Shown: positions 26,001-34,980, counted from the first letter of the stretch. The stretch is DNA of 64,000 nucleotides from Bacteroidota bacterium (GCA_018830105.1 JAHJTC010000015.1:1-64000); one strand, 5' to 3'. Numbers and translations are program-made. The notes: generated from the letters alone by a model not told the origin.

Positions 26001-26681
26001 GTGTGGATGAATTTCTTCAACTATACGAGCATGGGTGCGCGCGATTATTTAGTGAGCCCGGTACTCAATTTCAGAGACTTTGATCAGGCATTTTTGCGCT
26101 TTGAATACGCTTATGCGCAGCGGTATATGCAAAAAGACTCCTTGATTGTAAGCATCAGCGAGGATTGCGGTGAAAGCTGGGTTCGTGTGTATGCCAATGG
26201 CCCTGATGGTGAAGGGATTTTTGAAACAGCGGAGCCAACAACAACATTTTTCGAAGCTTTGAATCAAGCAGATTGGTGCGGACAGGGTTATGGCGCACCT
26301 TGCCCTATGATTGATCTTTCTGATTGGGCCGGTAAATCGAACCTGCAGATTCGCCTTGAAGCCTATAATAACTATGGTAATAATTTGTATATCAAGAATC
26401 TGGAGATATCGAACATTACCGGACAGGATTGGCTGAGTTGGGATGCGAATTGTATGATTTATCCTAATCCTGCAAAAACCCTGCTTAGCATTACGCTGAT
26501 GAAAGAAAGTAAAAATACCCAAGTTCGTATTACAGATTTAACCGGAAGAACAGTGAGCACATCTAATTTCTCCGGTAAGTCGTTCGATATGGACATTTCT
26601 GCTTTGCCTGTTGGCGCTTATTTGTTGATCCTGAATCAGGATGGCGAAATCTTTAACCGCAAAATCTTAATCAGCAGATAA
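23043..26681 (+). CDS. Large secreted T9SS protein: sortilin/BNR-like propeller, two PKD domains, T9SS sorting domain
   Basis: The 1212-residue protein has a signal peptide (1-24, ending TLNAQ). Residues about 105-760 contain repeated DDGG/SxDxGxxW blades (DHGASWEVL, SDDGGLNWEV, STDGGTSWTI, SEDKGASWNEI), the pattern of BNR/sortilin-type beta-propellers. Two PKD domains follow (about 772-855 and 859-945), then a ~185-residue jelly-roll domain (WTLDNPDDGRSWEL; LVSPVLNF) and a T9SS type A sorting domain (about 1130-1212, IYPNPAKTLLSITL, ending RKILISR). It should be exported by T9SS and anchored on the cell surface or released. Catalytic function is not evident; carbohydrate or protein binding is plausible. 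The C-terminal half is paralogous to the next gene. Confidence 0.9.
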   Translation: MRSFYLFSMAFAFFFATAFSTLNAQNQPEPSDYPYWIEMMQDQNANFDATVDAFEAYWENREVTKGSGYKPFKRWEYMMSQRVNPDGSRPAPDRELKALQQFRNTRSNQTTGGDWEALGPFTVPSGYNGYRGLGRINAIAFHPSDENHFYIGAPAGGLWETTDHGASWEVLTDHLPTLGVSSIVVDFSNPDLILIGTGDRDAGDAPGLGVWRSDDGGLNWEVSNNGMGNATVGRMIQHPDFPETIFAATSNGIFVSDDSGLNWSQVRSGNFKEIVFKPGDPEIIYAATGGSFYRSDDGGNNFSQINSGLPGGARGVIGVSDANPEVVYFLLTNSDSFKGLYRSDDSGLSFTMRSTSPNIMSWDCNGGSGGQAWYDLDIAVDPLDEDVIIAGGVNSFKSTDGGTSWTIRSHWYGGCGVESVHADLHILEYNPLNGQLFVGNDGGIYWTADGGVNWDEITNGLVISQAYKLGVSHTNPDYVINGYQDNGSSTFVGGTDNWVSVGGGDGMECAFDPTDDRYSYSTIYYGSIDRIFNNNNQGQIAGQGENGITESGGWVTPFLIDHEDGNIMFVGYKNIWRSTNIKSGSTSTVQWQKISSMNNNNMNVMAQSRANTSVLYVSSGEKLWYTDDAKAPEVTWISRTGNLPLSNVITALETSPIDENVVYMAQQTRIYKSEDKGASWNEITANLSNIQINSIAIYKNAQEALYIGTDVGVFYKDASLDEWIEFGNGMPASAKVTEVEFYYDEENMSGDMLRAATYGRGLWSSQPFIGTLEADFAASSTELTAGCTIDFTDLTTGTPFEWSWTFTGATPSSSNEQHPTGIQYDEEGVYTVSLTVTNPIGMDTHQKTDYITVAAASAPATAFEADQTAGCTGMTVHFTDLSENCPDSWQWSFDPSSVAFMEGTDENSQNPVVQFNEDAAYAVTLVASNQTGSNTFSLENYIHTGGDAIPYAANFDVQTISDAGWTLDNPDDGRSWELAQVNDSHAVWMNFFNYTSMGARDYLVSPVLNFRDFDQAFLRFEYAYAQRYMQKDSLIVSISEDCGESWVRVYANGPDGEGIFETAEPTTTFFEALNQADWCGQGYGAPCPMIDLSDWAGKSNLQIRLEAYNNYGNNLYIKNLEISNITGQDWLSWDANCMIYPNPAKTLLSITLMKESKNTQVRITDLTGRTVSTSNFSGKSFDMDISALPVGAYLLILNQDGEIFNRKILISR

Positions 26682-26757
26682 ATTACCCGCTGCAGTAAAA
26701 CAGGATTTTTAAAAATAAACTATATTATTGCCAACTCAAAATTTAAACTAGTTAACT

Positions 26758-29646
26758 ATGAAACAATCTCTAATACTTTTTCTAATCCTGTTTTTCAGTG
26801 CAGGTCATCAGCTCTATGCACAGGAACAGCAAATATTTCGCGGTAAAGCTGAAGCTAAGATTAGCACTTCCTTTGATGTCATAAAAGCAAATCAGGCCCG
26901 CATGGGAGATAACGAGTACAATCAATTCAAAAAACCCAACCCTTTTCCTATGCATCCTGAGTTTGAGATTGATGCTGAAGAGGTGCTGTCCCTCGATGGT
27001 AAACTTACGCAGACCGGTTTGCTGCGTGAAATTTCACCAGCGCCTGATACCTCTTTTTTAGGCTTATACGATTCAGGAAATTCAATTCCTCCCGATGTAA
27101 ATGGCGCGCCTGGTCCCGATCATTTAATGGTTACACTTAATACCGATGTCCGCATTCAGGATCGTGTAGGTACTGATTTAGGCACAGTTTCCCTTGGGAT
27201 GTTTTGGACTGAGTTGCCCGGCGGAGGAACATTTGATCCTAAAATTTTATACGATTTCGAGGAAGACCGCTGGATATTTGTTACTTGTTCGGGTAGCACT
27301 CCCGGGGAATCCAGAATCTATATGGGCGTGTCGGCCAATAGCGACCCCGCTGGCGAATGGTACCTATACTCTTATCTCGCTGACGAAACAAATCAGGTTT
27401 GGTTCGATTATCCCAGTATGGGCTTTAATGACAAATGGATTGTTGTATCGGGAAATATGTTTGGCAACGGGTTTTACAGCACAGTTTATGTTTTCGATAA
27501 GCATGCCATGTATGCCGGAGATGAAGTCCCTGATTTCACGAGATTTACAACGACTCAGGGATTCACCCTTGTGCCGGCAATTACCTTCGATGCCGACGAA
27601 GAAGATGTTTATCTGATTTCGTCAGCCAATGGCGATCAGGGTGGCAACGGATACATACGGATGTTCAAAGTGAGTGGCGAAACCGCTGAACCAGATTTTG
27701 AATTTATAGGAAGTGTTGGAACTCCAAATCCATGGGCAGGCTCTGTTGGAGGTAGTGGTGATTTTCTCCCACAGATGGGATCCGAACAGGACATTAATGC
27801 CGTAGATCATCGCATGGAAAATGTGATTATGCGCAACGGAAAATTATGGGCTACGCATCATGTGTTTTTGCCTGCCAACAACCCGCAACGCACAGCCGTT
27901 CAATGGTGGAACCTTACCCCCGAAGGAGAAATCTTGCAATGGGGTCGCATCGATGATCCCGATGGCGGCATGTCGTACGCCTTTGCCACGATTGCCGTAA
28001 ATGAGTTTGAGGATGTGGTGATTGGATTTAGCGCCTTTTCTGAAGAGCAATATGCGAGTGCTGCCTACGCCTTCAGATACCATGATGATCCGGATAATAC
28101 TTTTCGAGCTCCTTATCAATACAAGGATGGCCTGGCTCCTTATTACAAAACATTTGGCGGGGGACGCAACCGCTGGGGCGATTATTCTGCCACAATGCTC
28201 GATCCTGTAAACAGCCACGATTTCTGGATTTTGCAGGAATATGCCGAGTTGCCTTCGGGTGGCGATCGCTGGGCCACACAGTGGGCCTATCTGCGTGTTG
28301 CCTTTGAACCTCAGCCTGATTTCACAGCCTCTGAAATGCTCATCCCAACAGGTGAAACAATAGATTTTACTGATCTTACAGCTGGTGTGCCAGCAAACTG
28401 GAACTGGACTTTTGACGGCGCATTACCAGCTACATCCAGTGATCAGAATCCACTAGCTATTCAGTATCCTACTGAAGGCAGCTTTAATGTAAGTCTCACT
28501 GCCGGCAACGACTTTGGTGAGAATACAACGATGAAGGAAGCGTTTATCACTACCAGCTCCACCATTTTACCCGAGGTGGATTTTGTGGCTTCGGAAAGCC
28601 TGATTTGTACCGGAGCCGCTGTTGCTTTCACCGATCTTAGTACTTATATGCCCCGCGAATGGGAATGGAGCTTTGAGCCTGCAACGGTTACCTTTATTGA
28701 AGGAACAGATGCTTTTTCGCAAAACCCTGTGGTGGTTTTTGATGAGCCGGGCGATTATTCCGTGAGCTTAACAGCAACAAATTTGAATGGCGGCAATACC
28801 AATACATACCCCGATATGATTGTAGTAGGTGGTGATGCATTGCCCTTTGTCGAGCTATTTCAAGAGCTCAGCTTTGACGATGTCGGATGGGAAATCTGGA
28901 ATCCTGATGGCCAAAATACCTGGGAGCTAACAGAAGTAGGCGGATTAAACGAAACCACCAAAGCTGCCATGCTCGATTTTACAAACTATTTTGCTATCGG
29001 TCAGCGCGACAGATTGATTAGTCCTCCGCTAAATCTTACTGGTTTTGAGCAAGTTAATTTTACATTCAAGCATGCTTATGCAAAGCGTCACGAGGCCTAT
29101 GCCGACTCCTTGATCATTTACGTGAGTGCAGATTGTGGCGAGAGCTGGACACGGATTTATGGCACTGCTGAGGATGGAACGGGTAATTTTGCTACACATC
29201 CTCCTGTGGAAGGTTTTGTTCCGACAAATGTTTGGGACTGGTGTGGTGTAGAATGGGGCGCCGACTGTATTACGCTCAGCCTCAACGAATGGGCTGGCGA
29301 TTCAGATGTGAGGGTGGCTTTCGAAACATATAGTTTTTATGGTAACCCCTTATATATTACCTCGGTAGAGCTTGGCGCTACAGTACTCACCGCTGAAAGT
29401 GATGCTACAGACAACCGCTTGCAGCTTTCTCCCAATCCAACCTCCGGAACATTTAGTTTACATAAAGCACAGCTTGACAATTTTGATAAGGTTGAGGTAC
29501 TCAACGCTTCCGGTCAGCAAGTTGCTGTATTTACAAAAGTTAAAGCCAGTCAGGTTTTTGATTTGACTCATCTGGCTCCCGGAATTTACCTGGTGAAAGT
29601 GTATGCAGCCGATGAAATGATGCAGCAGAAATTAATAATAGAGTAA
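26758..29646 (+). CDS. Secreted T9SS protein with two PKD domains, paralogous to its neighbour
   Basis: The 962-residue protein has a signal peptide (1-21, ending LYAQ). Residues about 90-510 form a domain I cannot name, with PPDVNGAPGPDHLMVTLN and several FDYPSMGFNDKWIVVS-like blades that suggest a propeller. Then come PKD domains (about 517-600 and 605-690), the same ~185-residue jelly-roll domain as in the upstream protein (LTGFEQVNFTFKHAYAKRH; CGESWTRIYG) and a T9SS sorting domain (about 880-962, SPNPTSGTFSLHKAQL). It lies 76 bp downstream of its paralogue and ends at a strong terminator. The pair probably arose by duplication of the C-terminal half with exchange of the N-terminal domain. 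Confidence 0.9.
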   Translation: MKQSLILFLILFFSAGHQLYAQEQQIFRGKAEAKISTSFDVIKANQARMGDNEYNQFKKPNPFPMHPEFEIDAEEVLSLDGKLTQTGLLREISPAPDTSFLGLYDSGNSIPPDVNGAPGPDHLMVTLNTDVRIQDRVGTDLGTVSLGMFWTELPGGGTFDPKILYDFEEDRWIFVTCSGSTPGESRIYMGVSANSDPAGEWYLYSYLADETNQVWFDYPSMGFNDKWIVVSGNMFGNGFYSTVYVFDKHAMYAGDEVPDFTRFTTTQGFTLVPAITFDADEEDVYLISSANGDQGGNGYIRMFKVSGETAEPDFEFIGSVGTPNPWAGSVGGSGDFLPQMGSEQDINAVDHRMENVIMRNGKLWATHHVFLPANNPQRTAVQWWNLTPEGEILQWGRIDDPDGGMSYAFATIAVNEFEDVVIGFSAFSEEQYASAAYAFRYHDDPDNTFRAPYQYKDGLAPYYKTFGGGRNRWGDYSATMLDPVNSHDFWILQEYAELPSGGDRWATQWAYLRVAFEPQPDFTASEMLIPTGETIDFTDLTAGVPANWNWTFDGALPATSSDQNPLAIQYPTEGSFNVSLTAGNDFGENTTMKEAFITTSSTILPEVDFVASESLICTGAAVAFTDLSTYMPREWEWSFEPATVTFIEGTDAFSQNPVVVFDEPGDYSVSLTATNLNGGNTNTYPDMIVVGGDALPFVELFQELSFDDVGWEIWNPDGQNTWELTEVGGLNETTKAAMLDFTNYFAIGQRDRLISPPLNLTGFEQVNFTFKHAYAKRHEAYADSLIIYVSADCGESWTRIYGTAEDGTGNFATHPPVEGFVPTNVWDWCGVEWGADCITLSLNEWAGDSDVRVAFETYSFYGNPLYITSVELGATVLTAESDATDNRLQLSPNPTSGTFSLHKAQLDNFDKVEVLNASGQQVAVFTKVKASQVFDLTHLAPGIYLVKVYAADEMMQQKLIIE

Positions 29647-29664
29647 AGCGAACTGCAATTAGTG

Positions 29665-29697
29665 AAACCGTTGAATATTTTCAGCGGTTTTTTTTTT
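29665..29697 (+). terminator. Terminator after the second T9SS gene
   Basis: The stem AAACCGTTGAA (29665-29675) pairs with TTCAGCGGTTT (29680-29690), with one G-U, around a TATT loop, followed by a T-run to 29697. It begins 19 nt after the stop codon. Confidence 0.88.
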
Positions 29698-29762
29698 GCA
29701 ATCTTTTTACTGACGCCCAACTCAGGATTTTTTGTATTTTTACACTTCAACATTTTAAACCC

Positions 29763-30119
29763 ATGGAAAAACATTGCTTATCCTGCGGAGAAGTATTGAT
29801 TGGCAGGGCCGACAAAAAATTCTGTAACGATTCCTGCCGCAATAATTACCATCACCAGCGCAATCACAATCAGATTAATTTGATTCGCAATATTAATAAT
29901 GTGCTAAAAAAGAATCGCGCTATCCTGAAAGAGCTTAACCCCGATGGGAAGGCCAAAATACGAAAACAACAACTCGATCGTCAAGGTTTTAACTTCAAGT
30001 ATTATACGACTACTTATGTCACAAAAGATAAGCGCGTGTACTATTTTGTTTACGATCAGGGCTATCTGCCACTCGAAAACGACTTTTATGCACTTGTTGA
30101 AAACAGCGAAATCGGATAG
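29763..30119 (+). CDS. Small zinc-ribbon protein
   Basis: The 118-residue protein begins with a four-Cys module, CLSCGEVLIGRADKKFCNDSC (C5, C8, C21 and C25), followed by a His-rich RNNYHHQRNHNQ, which resembles short zinc ribbons fused to DNA- or RNA-binding helices. The central part is basic and helical (VLKKNRAILKELNPDGKAKIRKQQ). The end, YFVYDQGYLPLENDFYALV, resembles tails of conserved Bacteroidota proteins of unknown function. It stands alone between two strong gene boundaries. Nucleic-acid binding is an inference from the ribbon and charge. Confidence 0.75.
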   Translation: MEKHCLSCGEVLIGRADKKFCNDSCRNNYHHQRNHNQINLIRNINNVLKKNRAILKELNPDGKAKIRKQQLDRQGFNFKYYTTTYVTKDKRVYYFVYDQGYLPLENDFYALVENSEIG

Positions 30120-30145
30120 CGGAGCAAGGGCTGTTTAGCCTCAGC

Positions 30146-30922
30146 CTATAGATCGAAAGAAATCAGCATGCCATCCCAGGCCAGTGCCATATTTTCGGGC
30201 AGATTTTTATTCACATCCGAAGCCTTTCCCATTAAATGACTGATATGCGTGAACCATGTTTTCCGGGCTCCAATTTTTCGGGATACCTCAATGGCTTCGT
30301 CAAGGGTAAAATGCGAGATATGTTTTTCTTTTCTCAGGGCATCAATCACTAAATATTCAACACCTTCGAGCTGCTTCATGGCATTTTCTGAAATGTAATT
30401 GGCATCGGTGATATAAGCAAAAGGCCCTATCCTGAAGGCATAGACACTTAGATGCCGATGGAGTACCTGAATAGGTTGAATCTTAAGGTCGTTGATGATG
30501 ATGGGTTGCTCGTCCAGCTGAATCAAATCCAGTTTGGGAACACCCGGATATTTATTTTCGCCAAAAGCATAAGCAAATTCAGTACGTATTACAGCCTGAT
30601 CGGCGGGCGAGGCATATACTTTCATGGCTTTCTTCGACAAGAAATTGAATGAGCGCACATCATCCATGCCCGCGATATGGTCCTTATGGCTGTGGGTGAT
30701 CAGAACGGCATCCAATGTTTTTACTTTTTCCCGCAACATCTGCTGTCGAAAATCAGGGCCGGTATCCACTACTACTGTTGCTTTTTCTGATTTGATAAGG
30801 ATGGAAGAACGTAACCGCTTGTCGCGTAAATCCGGTGAGTTGCAAACATCGCACGGACAAGCAATTACAGGTACGCCCTGAGAGGTGCCGCAACCTAAAA
30901 TCGTAACATTTACTGTATTCAT
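30146..30922 (-). CDS. PhnP-like metallo-beta-lactamase-fold hydrolase
   Basis: Starting at ATG 30922 gives 258 residues. Motif HSHKDH (H77, H79, D81, H82) supplies the di-metal site; the N-terminal CPCDVC cluster (C22, C24, C27) matches the structural zinc of the PhnP branch; VVDTGPDFRQQ and FTHISHLMG are further family features. PhnP-type enzymes open cyclic phosphodiesters. No phosphonate genes are nearby, so the substrate is uncertain. A TTG start three codons upstream is possible, but it falls in the -7 box at 30929-30936, which points to the ATG as first codon of a nearly leaderless mRNA. Confidence 0.85.
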   Translation of the reverse strand: MNTVNVTILGCGTSQGVPVIACPCDVCNSPDLRDKRLRSSILIKSEKATVVVDTGPDFRQQMLREKVKTLDAVLITHSHKDHIAGMDDVRSFNFLSKKAMKVYASPADQAVIRTEFAYAFGENKYPGVPKLDLIQLDEQPIIINDLKIQPIQVLHRHLSVYAFRIGPFAYITDANYISENAMKQLEGVEYLVIDALRKEKHISHFTLDEAIEVSRKIGARKTWFTHISHLMGKASDVNKNLPENMALAWDGMLISFDL

Positions 30923-30928
30923 GAATTG

Positions 30929-30936
30929 CAAAAATA
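30929..30936 (-). promoter_or_regulatory. -7 promoter box TATTTTTG, 6 nt before the start codon
   Basis: This exact TAnnTTTG match on the minus strand lies 6 nt upstream of ATG 30922, so the transcript would begin at about the start codon. Confidence 0.42.
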
Positions 30937-31085
30937 ATGGATTTTCGAGGAGTAAATTGACTTAACCAGCTTTCAACAGCGAAATTCCTTTTTGTATTGT
31001 GCGATCGATGCGCTGTTTCTAATTCTTATAGTGGCTTCATGAAAGATTATCCAGCTTGTTGTGACATCAATAACACTTAAAATTG

Positions 31086-31093
31086 TAGCTTTG
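31086..31093 (+). promoter_or_regulatory. -7 promoter box TAGCTTTG upstream of the small gene before dapA
   Basis: This exact TAnnTTTG match lies 29 nt before the GTG start at 31123. It would serve the two-gene unit including dapA. Confidence 0.4.
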
Positions 31094-31122
31094 TCATCTT
31101 TTAAAAAGTAAGGGAATCGAAA

Positions 31123-31650
31123 GTGTTTTGGTTTAAGAAATTCTTTATCCGCAGGGCGGTGCAAAAAGCTTCGGGCCTTGAAAGACGCGTTAAGCTTCCC
31201 GATTTGGAAAAGCCGGTGAATCTCCTTCTTCTTATGCATGACCTGCCCGAATCGGAAGTAAAAGCCTGCCGCAGGGCGCTTGAAGGTGTTTTCAATATTG
31301 CCACCTTGCGAATCGTTTTGGTAGCGAAGAAAAAGCCAAAAAGCTTCATCAAAGACGATGCGGTTTTTAGCATGCATCCCGGCTGCCTGAGCTGGAATGC
31401 AAAAGTCATCGATACGCGCCTCGTCGAATTGCTTGACACCCCGGTTGATTTATCCCTCGATTTGCGAGAGAATCAAACTTTATCAGGTGATTTTGTGTTA
31501 TATAGGCAGCGTTCTGATTTCAAAGTAAATTTTACGAATGATGAAACAGCTGTTGATTTGAGCCTGAAGATGAACACTACAGCAGACTTGAACACAAAAT
31601 TGGCGCAGCTAAAAAAATATTTGATGAAACTAAATGGAAGAACTTTATGA
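31123..31650 (+). CDS. Conserved small protein upstream of dapA (DUF6913-like)
   Basis: The 175-residue protein starts at GTG, the frame being fixed by the 4-bp overlap with dapA at its end. The sequence is basic at the N-terminus (MFWFKKFFIRRAVQKASG) and has an alpha/beta pattern with VNLLLLMHDLPES, FNIATLRIVLVAKKK and VDLSLDLREN. Bacteroidota often carry such a protein before dapA; I recall it as DUF6913, without known function. There is no signal peptide. Coupling to dapA hints at a link to lysine or peptidoglycan precursor supply, but this is only positional. Confidence 0.72.
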   Translation: MFWFKKFFIRRAVQKASGLERRVKLPDLEKPVNLLLLMHDLPESEVKACRRALEGVFNIATLRIVLVAKKKPKSFIKDDAVFSMHPGCLSWNAKVIDTRLVELLDTPVDLSLDLRENQTLSGDFVLYRQRSDFKVNFTNDETAVDLSLKMNTTADLNTKLAQLKKYLMKLNGRTL

Positions 31651-32534
31651 ACAACCCAGTATTTTATGGAACAGGAGTTGCCCTGGTAACCCCTTTTAAG
31701 AAAAACCTTTCAGTGGATCATGCTGCACTCGAAAATATTGTAAAGCATACGCTGAATAATGGGGCAGATTTTTTGGTGGCATTAGGTACTACCAGCGAGG
31801 CGCCTGTGCTTACACAGGATGAAAAACAAAGCGTAGTAAAAACCATTGTAAAGACTTGCGGTGAGCGTGCTCCAATCATGCTGGGAATGGGCGGAAATAA
31901 CACCGCATCAGTTGTTGCGCAAATAAAAGAACAAGATTTTCAAGGTATCTCAGGTATTTTGAGTGTTGTTCCTTACTACAATAAGCCACAGCAGGGAGGT
32001 ATCATAGCTCATTTTAATGCTATCGCAACAGCAAGTCCGGTTCCGGTGGTTTTATACAATGTTCCGGGGCGCACTGCTTTAAACATGACAGCCCAAAGCT
32101 GCCTGGAGCTGGCGCAGCATCCCAATATTATTGCTGTAAAGGAAGCCTCCGGTGATTTGCAACAAATTATGACCATATTAAAAGATAAACCGGCTGATTT
32201 TTCGGTGCTTTCGGGTGATGACGCGCTCACCATGCCATTGATTGCCTTAGGTGCCGATGGCGTAATTTCTGTAGCTGCGAATGCCTACACGGCTGATTTC
32301 AGCCAAATGGTTAAGCTCCAGAGAGCCGGTAAAACGCATGAAGCCAGAATTTTACATTATAAAATGCTCGAAATGACTACACTCCTGTTCGAGGATGGTA
32401 ATCCTGCCGGAGTAAAGGCTTTGCTCAACCTGATGGGGCTTTGTGAAGATCAGTTGAGGCTGCCACTGCTATCGATGAGGCCGGCTCTTAAGCAAAAAAT
32501 GAAGATTATTTTTGATCAAAACCAAATACATTAA
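31647..32534 (+). CDS. dapA: 4-hydroxy-tetrahydrodipicolinate synthase
   Basis: The 295-residue TIM-barrel enzyme shows the DapA landmarks: GTTSEAPVL (substrate-binding Thr pair), VVPYYNKPQQGG with the catalytic Tyr, LYNVPGRTALNM and IAVKEASGD with the Schiff-base Lys. It condenses pyruvate with aspartate semialdehyde, the first committed step to lysine and diaminopimelate. Its ATG overlaps the stop of the preceding gene (ATGA). The following carboxypeptidase gene starts 20 bp later but carries its own signal peptide and an unrelated role. Confidence 0.96.
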   Translation: MNNPVFYGTGVALVTPFKKNLSVDHAALENIVKHTLNNGADFLVALGTTSEAPVLTQDEKQSVVKTIVKTCGERAPIMLGMGGNNTASVVAQIKEQDFQGISGILSVVPYYNKPQQGGIIAHFNAIATASPVPVVLYNVPGRTALNMTAQSCLELAQHPNIIAVKEASGDLQQIMTILKDKPADFSVLSGDDALTMPLIALGADGVISVAANAYTADFSQMVKLQRAGKTHEARILHYKMLEMTTLLFEDGNPAGVKALLNLMGLCEDQLRLPLLSMRPALKQKMKIIFDQNQIH

Positions 32535-32554
32535 TTTTTAAAGTTGAAAATGGA

Positions 32555-34855
32555 ATGAAAGTACTTAGAAAATGGCTTTTTTTAGTAGCGATAGCCTTGA
32601 TTGGGTTTGTTGCACAGGCGCAGTCTCTTGAAAAACTTTATGAAACGAGACCAGAGGTTTATTTCGGACTTGAGATTCAAAGTGTGGAGGAGTTGAAATT
32701 GCTGAGCAATATGATTTCTATCGATGGTGTTGAGGGGATGCACATCACGGCTTATGCCAATCGCAGCCAGTTCGAAAAATTGAAAAATGCAGGTTTCAAG
32801 CCACAGTTGCTTATGCCGCCTTCCTTGTTGGAAGAGGTAGAAATGATCTCGGAAAATGAACTGCGGGAAACCTTCGAATGGGACGCTTATCCTACTTATG
32901 AAGCCTATGTTGCCATGATGAATGGCTTCGAGACGGACCATCCTGAGCATTGTGAAGTGTTTAGTTTTGGAACACTCAGCAGCGGAAGAGATCTGATGAT
33001 GGCACGCATTCACAATGGTGAGCCCACGGGAAAACCAAAATTTCTGTACACGGCTACCATGCACGGCGATGAAACAGCCGGATACGTGCTGATGCTCCGA
33101 CTTATTGACTATCTGCTGAGCAATTATGGACTTGATCCGCGCGTTACGAATATCGTGGATAATCTGGATATTTATATTAACCCTCTCGCAAATCCTGATG
33201 GAACGTTTTATGGAGGCAACAATACCGTTAACGGTTCCATCAGAGGGAATGCCAACGGCATTGACCTCAATCGCAATTACCCTGATCCTGAAGATGGCCC
33301 TCATCCTGATGGGAATGCTTATCAGCAGGAAACCACCGCTTTTATGAACCTGGCCGAAGAAAACCTTTTTGTGTTGTCAGCCAATTTTCATGGCGGAGCT
33401 GAGGTCGTAAATTATCCTTGGGATACCTGGGCACGCCGGCATGCAGATGATGCCTGGTGGATTTTGGTAAGCAGAGAATATGCCGATTCAGCGCAGTTTT
33501 ACAGCCCTTCAAACTATATGACAGATCAAAATAATGGCATTACCAACGGCTATGATTGGTACTCAGTGAGCGGCGGGCGACAGGATTATATGAATTATTT
33601 TGCACACTCCAGAGAGTTTATTCTTGAGATATCCGACATTAAAACATTGCCGGCTAATCAATTACCGGCCTGGTGGACGTATAATAAGGCTTCGTTTTTA
33701 AGCTATATGGAGCAAACGAGCTACGGCATAAACGGGATAATTACAGACGAATTGACGGGTGAACCGCTTGAAGCTGAAATAACTATAGAAGGTCACGATT
33801 TGGATAATTCACAGGTTGTGAGCACTTTGCCCGTAGGAAATTACTACCGGCCAATAAAGGCTGGCACTTATTCGGTAACCTATGCCGCCGAGGGCTATCA
33901 TCCACAGACTTTTTCGCTCGCGGTCGAAGATTATGAAACCCTGACACATGACGTGCAATTGGTTCCCGGCCTCTTGATCGCTGATTTTACCGCAAGCGCC
34001 TATCAGATTCCAAAAGGTGAAACAGTTAATTTTATCAATGCCTCTTACGGACAGGATATTGCAAGTTATGAATGGATTTTTGAAGGAGGCGAACCAGCAA
34101 CTTCCACTGCTGAAAACCCGCAAAATATAATGTATGCCGAAACAGGATCATTCGATGTGCAGCTTACCATTACAAATGGCGACGGCGAGACAAGCATGAT
34201 TCTTAAAGAAGACTTGATTGAAGTAAGTTTGATCTATGTTATGCAACAGGGTACTTTTGAAACCTGCGAGGGCTTGTTTTTTGATACAGGCGGCCCTGAC
34301 GGAGATTATGGAAATAACCAGGATTTTGTAATGACGTTTTTGCCAGATCAGGATGAAGCGCTTACCAAAGTAACATTTAATAGCTTTTCAATAGAAGCGG
34401 ATGCCGGATGCGATTACGACTGGCTCAAAATCTTCGACGGAACATCGACGATGGCGCCCTTGCTTGGCACCTGGTGCGGGTCTGATTCGCCGGGCGAAAT
34501 CATTGCTTCAAATGATGCCGGTGCTTTAACATTTCAATTTCACTCCGATGGTTCTGTTACAGGCCCGGGTTGGGACGCGAACATTTCGTGCACATCAACA
34601 GTTTATTTGGATGACAAGGCCTCAACGCATTTAAAAATATGGCCAAACCCCACTTCCGACCGAAAGCTGCATATTGATGCCGAAACAACAATCCTGGCAG
34701 TTGACCTCGTAGATGCTGCCGGTAACTTGATTGTAAATACTCTGCCTGAACAGAGAAGTACCTTGTTAAACTTGCAGGATCTTCCTTCGGGAGTTTATTT
34801 CCTGCGTGTTAAAACCAAAAATGATATTGTTCTGAGAAAAGTACTTTTGCAATAA
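32555..34855 (+). CDS. Secreted M14 zinc carboxypeptidase with CUB, PKD and T9SS domains
   Basis: The 766-residue protein has a signal peptide (1-22, ending AQAQ). The peptidase domain (about 115-390) shows ATMHGDETAGY with zinc ligands H170 and E173, NGIDLNRNYPDP, NFHGGAEVVNYPW with the third ligand His, and the catalytic Glu in REFILEISDI. A carboxypeptidase regulatory-like beta domain (about 393-470), a PKD domain (475-550), a CUB-like domain (570-680, YDWLKIFDG) and a T9SS sorting domain (690-766, IWPNPTSDRKLHID) follow. It should trim C-terminal residues from extracellular peptides, feeding the amino-acid fermentation suggested elsewhere in the window. Confidence 0.93.
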   Translation: MKVLRKWLFLVAIALIGFVAQAQSLEKLYETRPEVYFGLEIQSVEELKLLSNMISIDGVEGMHITAYANRSQFEKLKNAGFKPQLLMPPSLLEEVEMISENELRETFEWDAYPTYEAYVAMMNGFETDHPEHCEVFSFGTLSSGRDLMMARIHNGEPTGKPKFLYTATMHGDETAGYVLMLRLIDYLLSNYGLDPRVTNIVDNLDIYINPLANPDGTFYGGNNTVNGSIRGNANGIDLNRNYPDPEDGPHPDGNAYQQETTAFMNLAEENLFVLSANFHGGAEVVNYPWDTWARRHADDAWWILVSREYADSAQFYSPSNYMTDQNNGITNGYDWYSVSGGRQDYMNYFAHSREFILEISDIKTLPANQLPAWWTYNKASFLSYMEQTSYGINGIITDELTGEPLEAEITIEGHDLDNSQVVSTLPVGNYYRPIKAGTYSVTYAAEGYHPQTFSLAVEDYETLTHDVQLVPGLLIADFTASAYQIPKGETVNFINASYGQDIASYEWIFEGGEPATSTAENPQNIMYAETGSFDVQLTITNGDGETSMILKEDLIEVSLIYVMQQGTFETCEGLFFDTGGPDGDYGNNQDFVMTFLPDQDEALTKVTFNSFSIEADAGCDYDWLKIFDGTSTMAPLLGTWCGSDSPGEIIASNDAGALTFQFHSDGSVTGPGWDANISCTSTVYLDDKASTHLKIWPNPTSDRKLHIDAETTILAVDLVDAAGNLIVNTLPEQRSTLLNLQDLPSGVYFLRVKTKNDIVLRKVLLQ

Positions 34856-34876
34856 TCCGAATCAGATCAACACCTA

Positions 34877-34923
34877 AAAAGGCTGAATATGTTTTTGCTA
34901 CAACATATTCAGCCTTTTATTTT
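34877..34923 (+). terminator. Strong terminator after the carboxypeptidase gene
   Basis: A perfect 17-bp stem (34877-34893 with 34902-34918) carries an 8-nt loop. The arm reads AAAAGGCTGAATATGTT. T-rich sequence follows, and A-rich sequence precedes it, so it may also stop transcription from the right. Confidence 0.9.
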
Positions 34924-34980
34924 GTTATATCGGTGCATTTAGGAATGACAAAAGGAAACAGATGCGCCATTAACCAGGGC

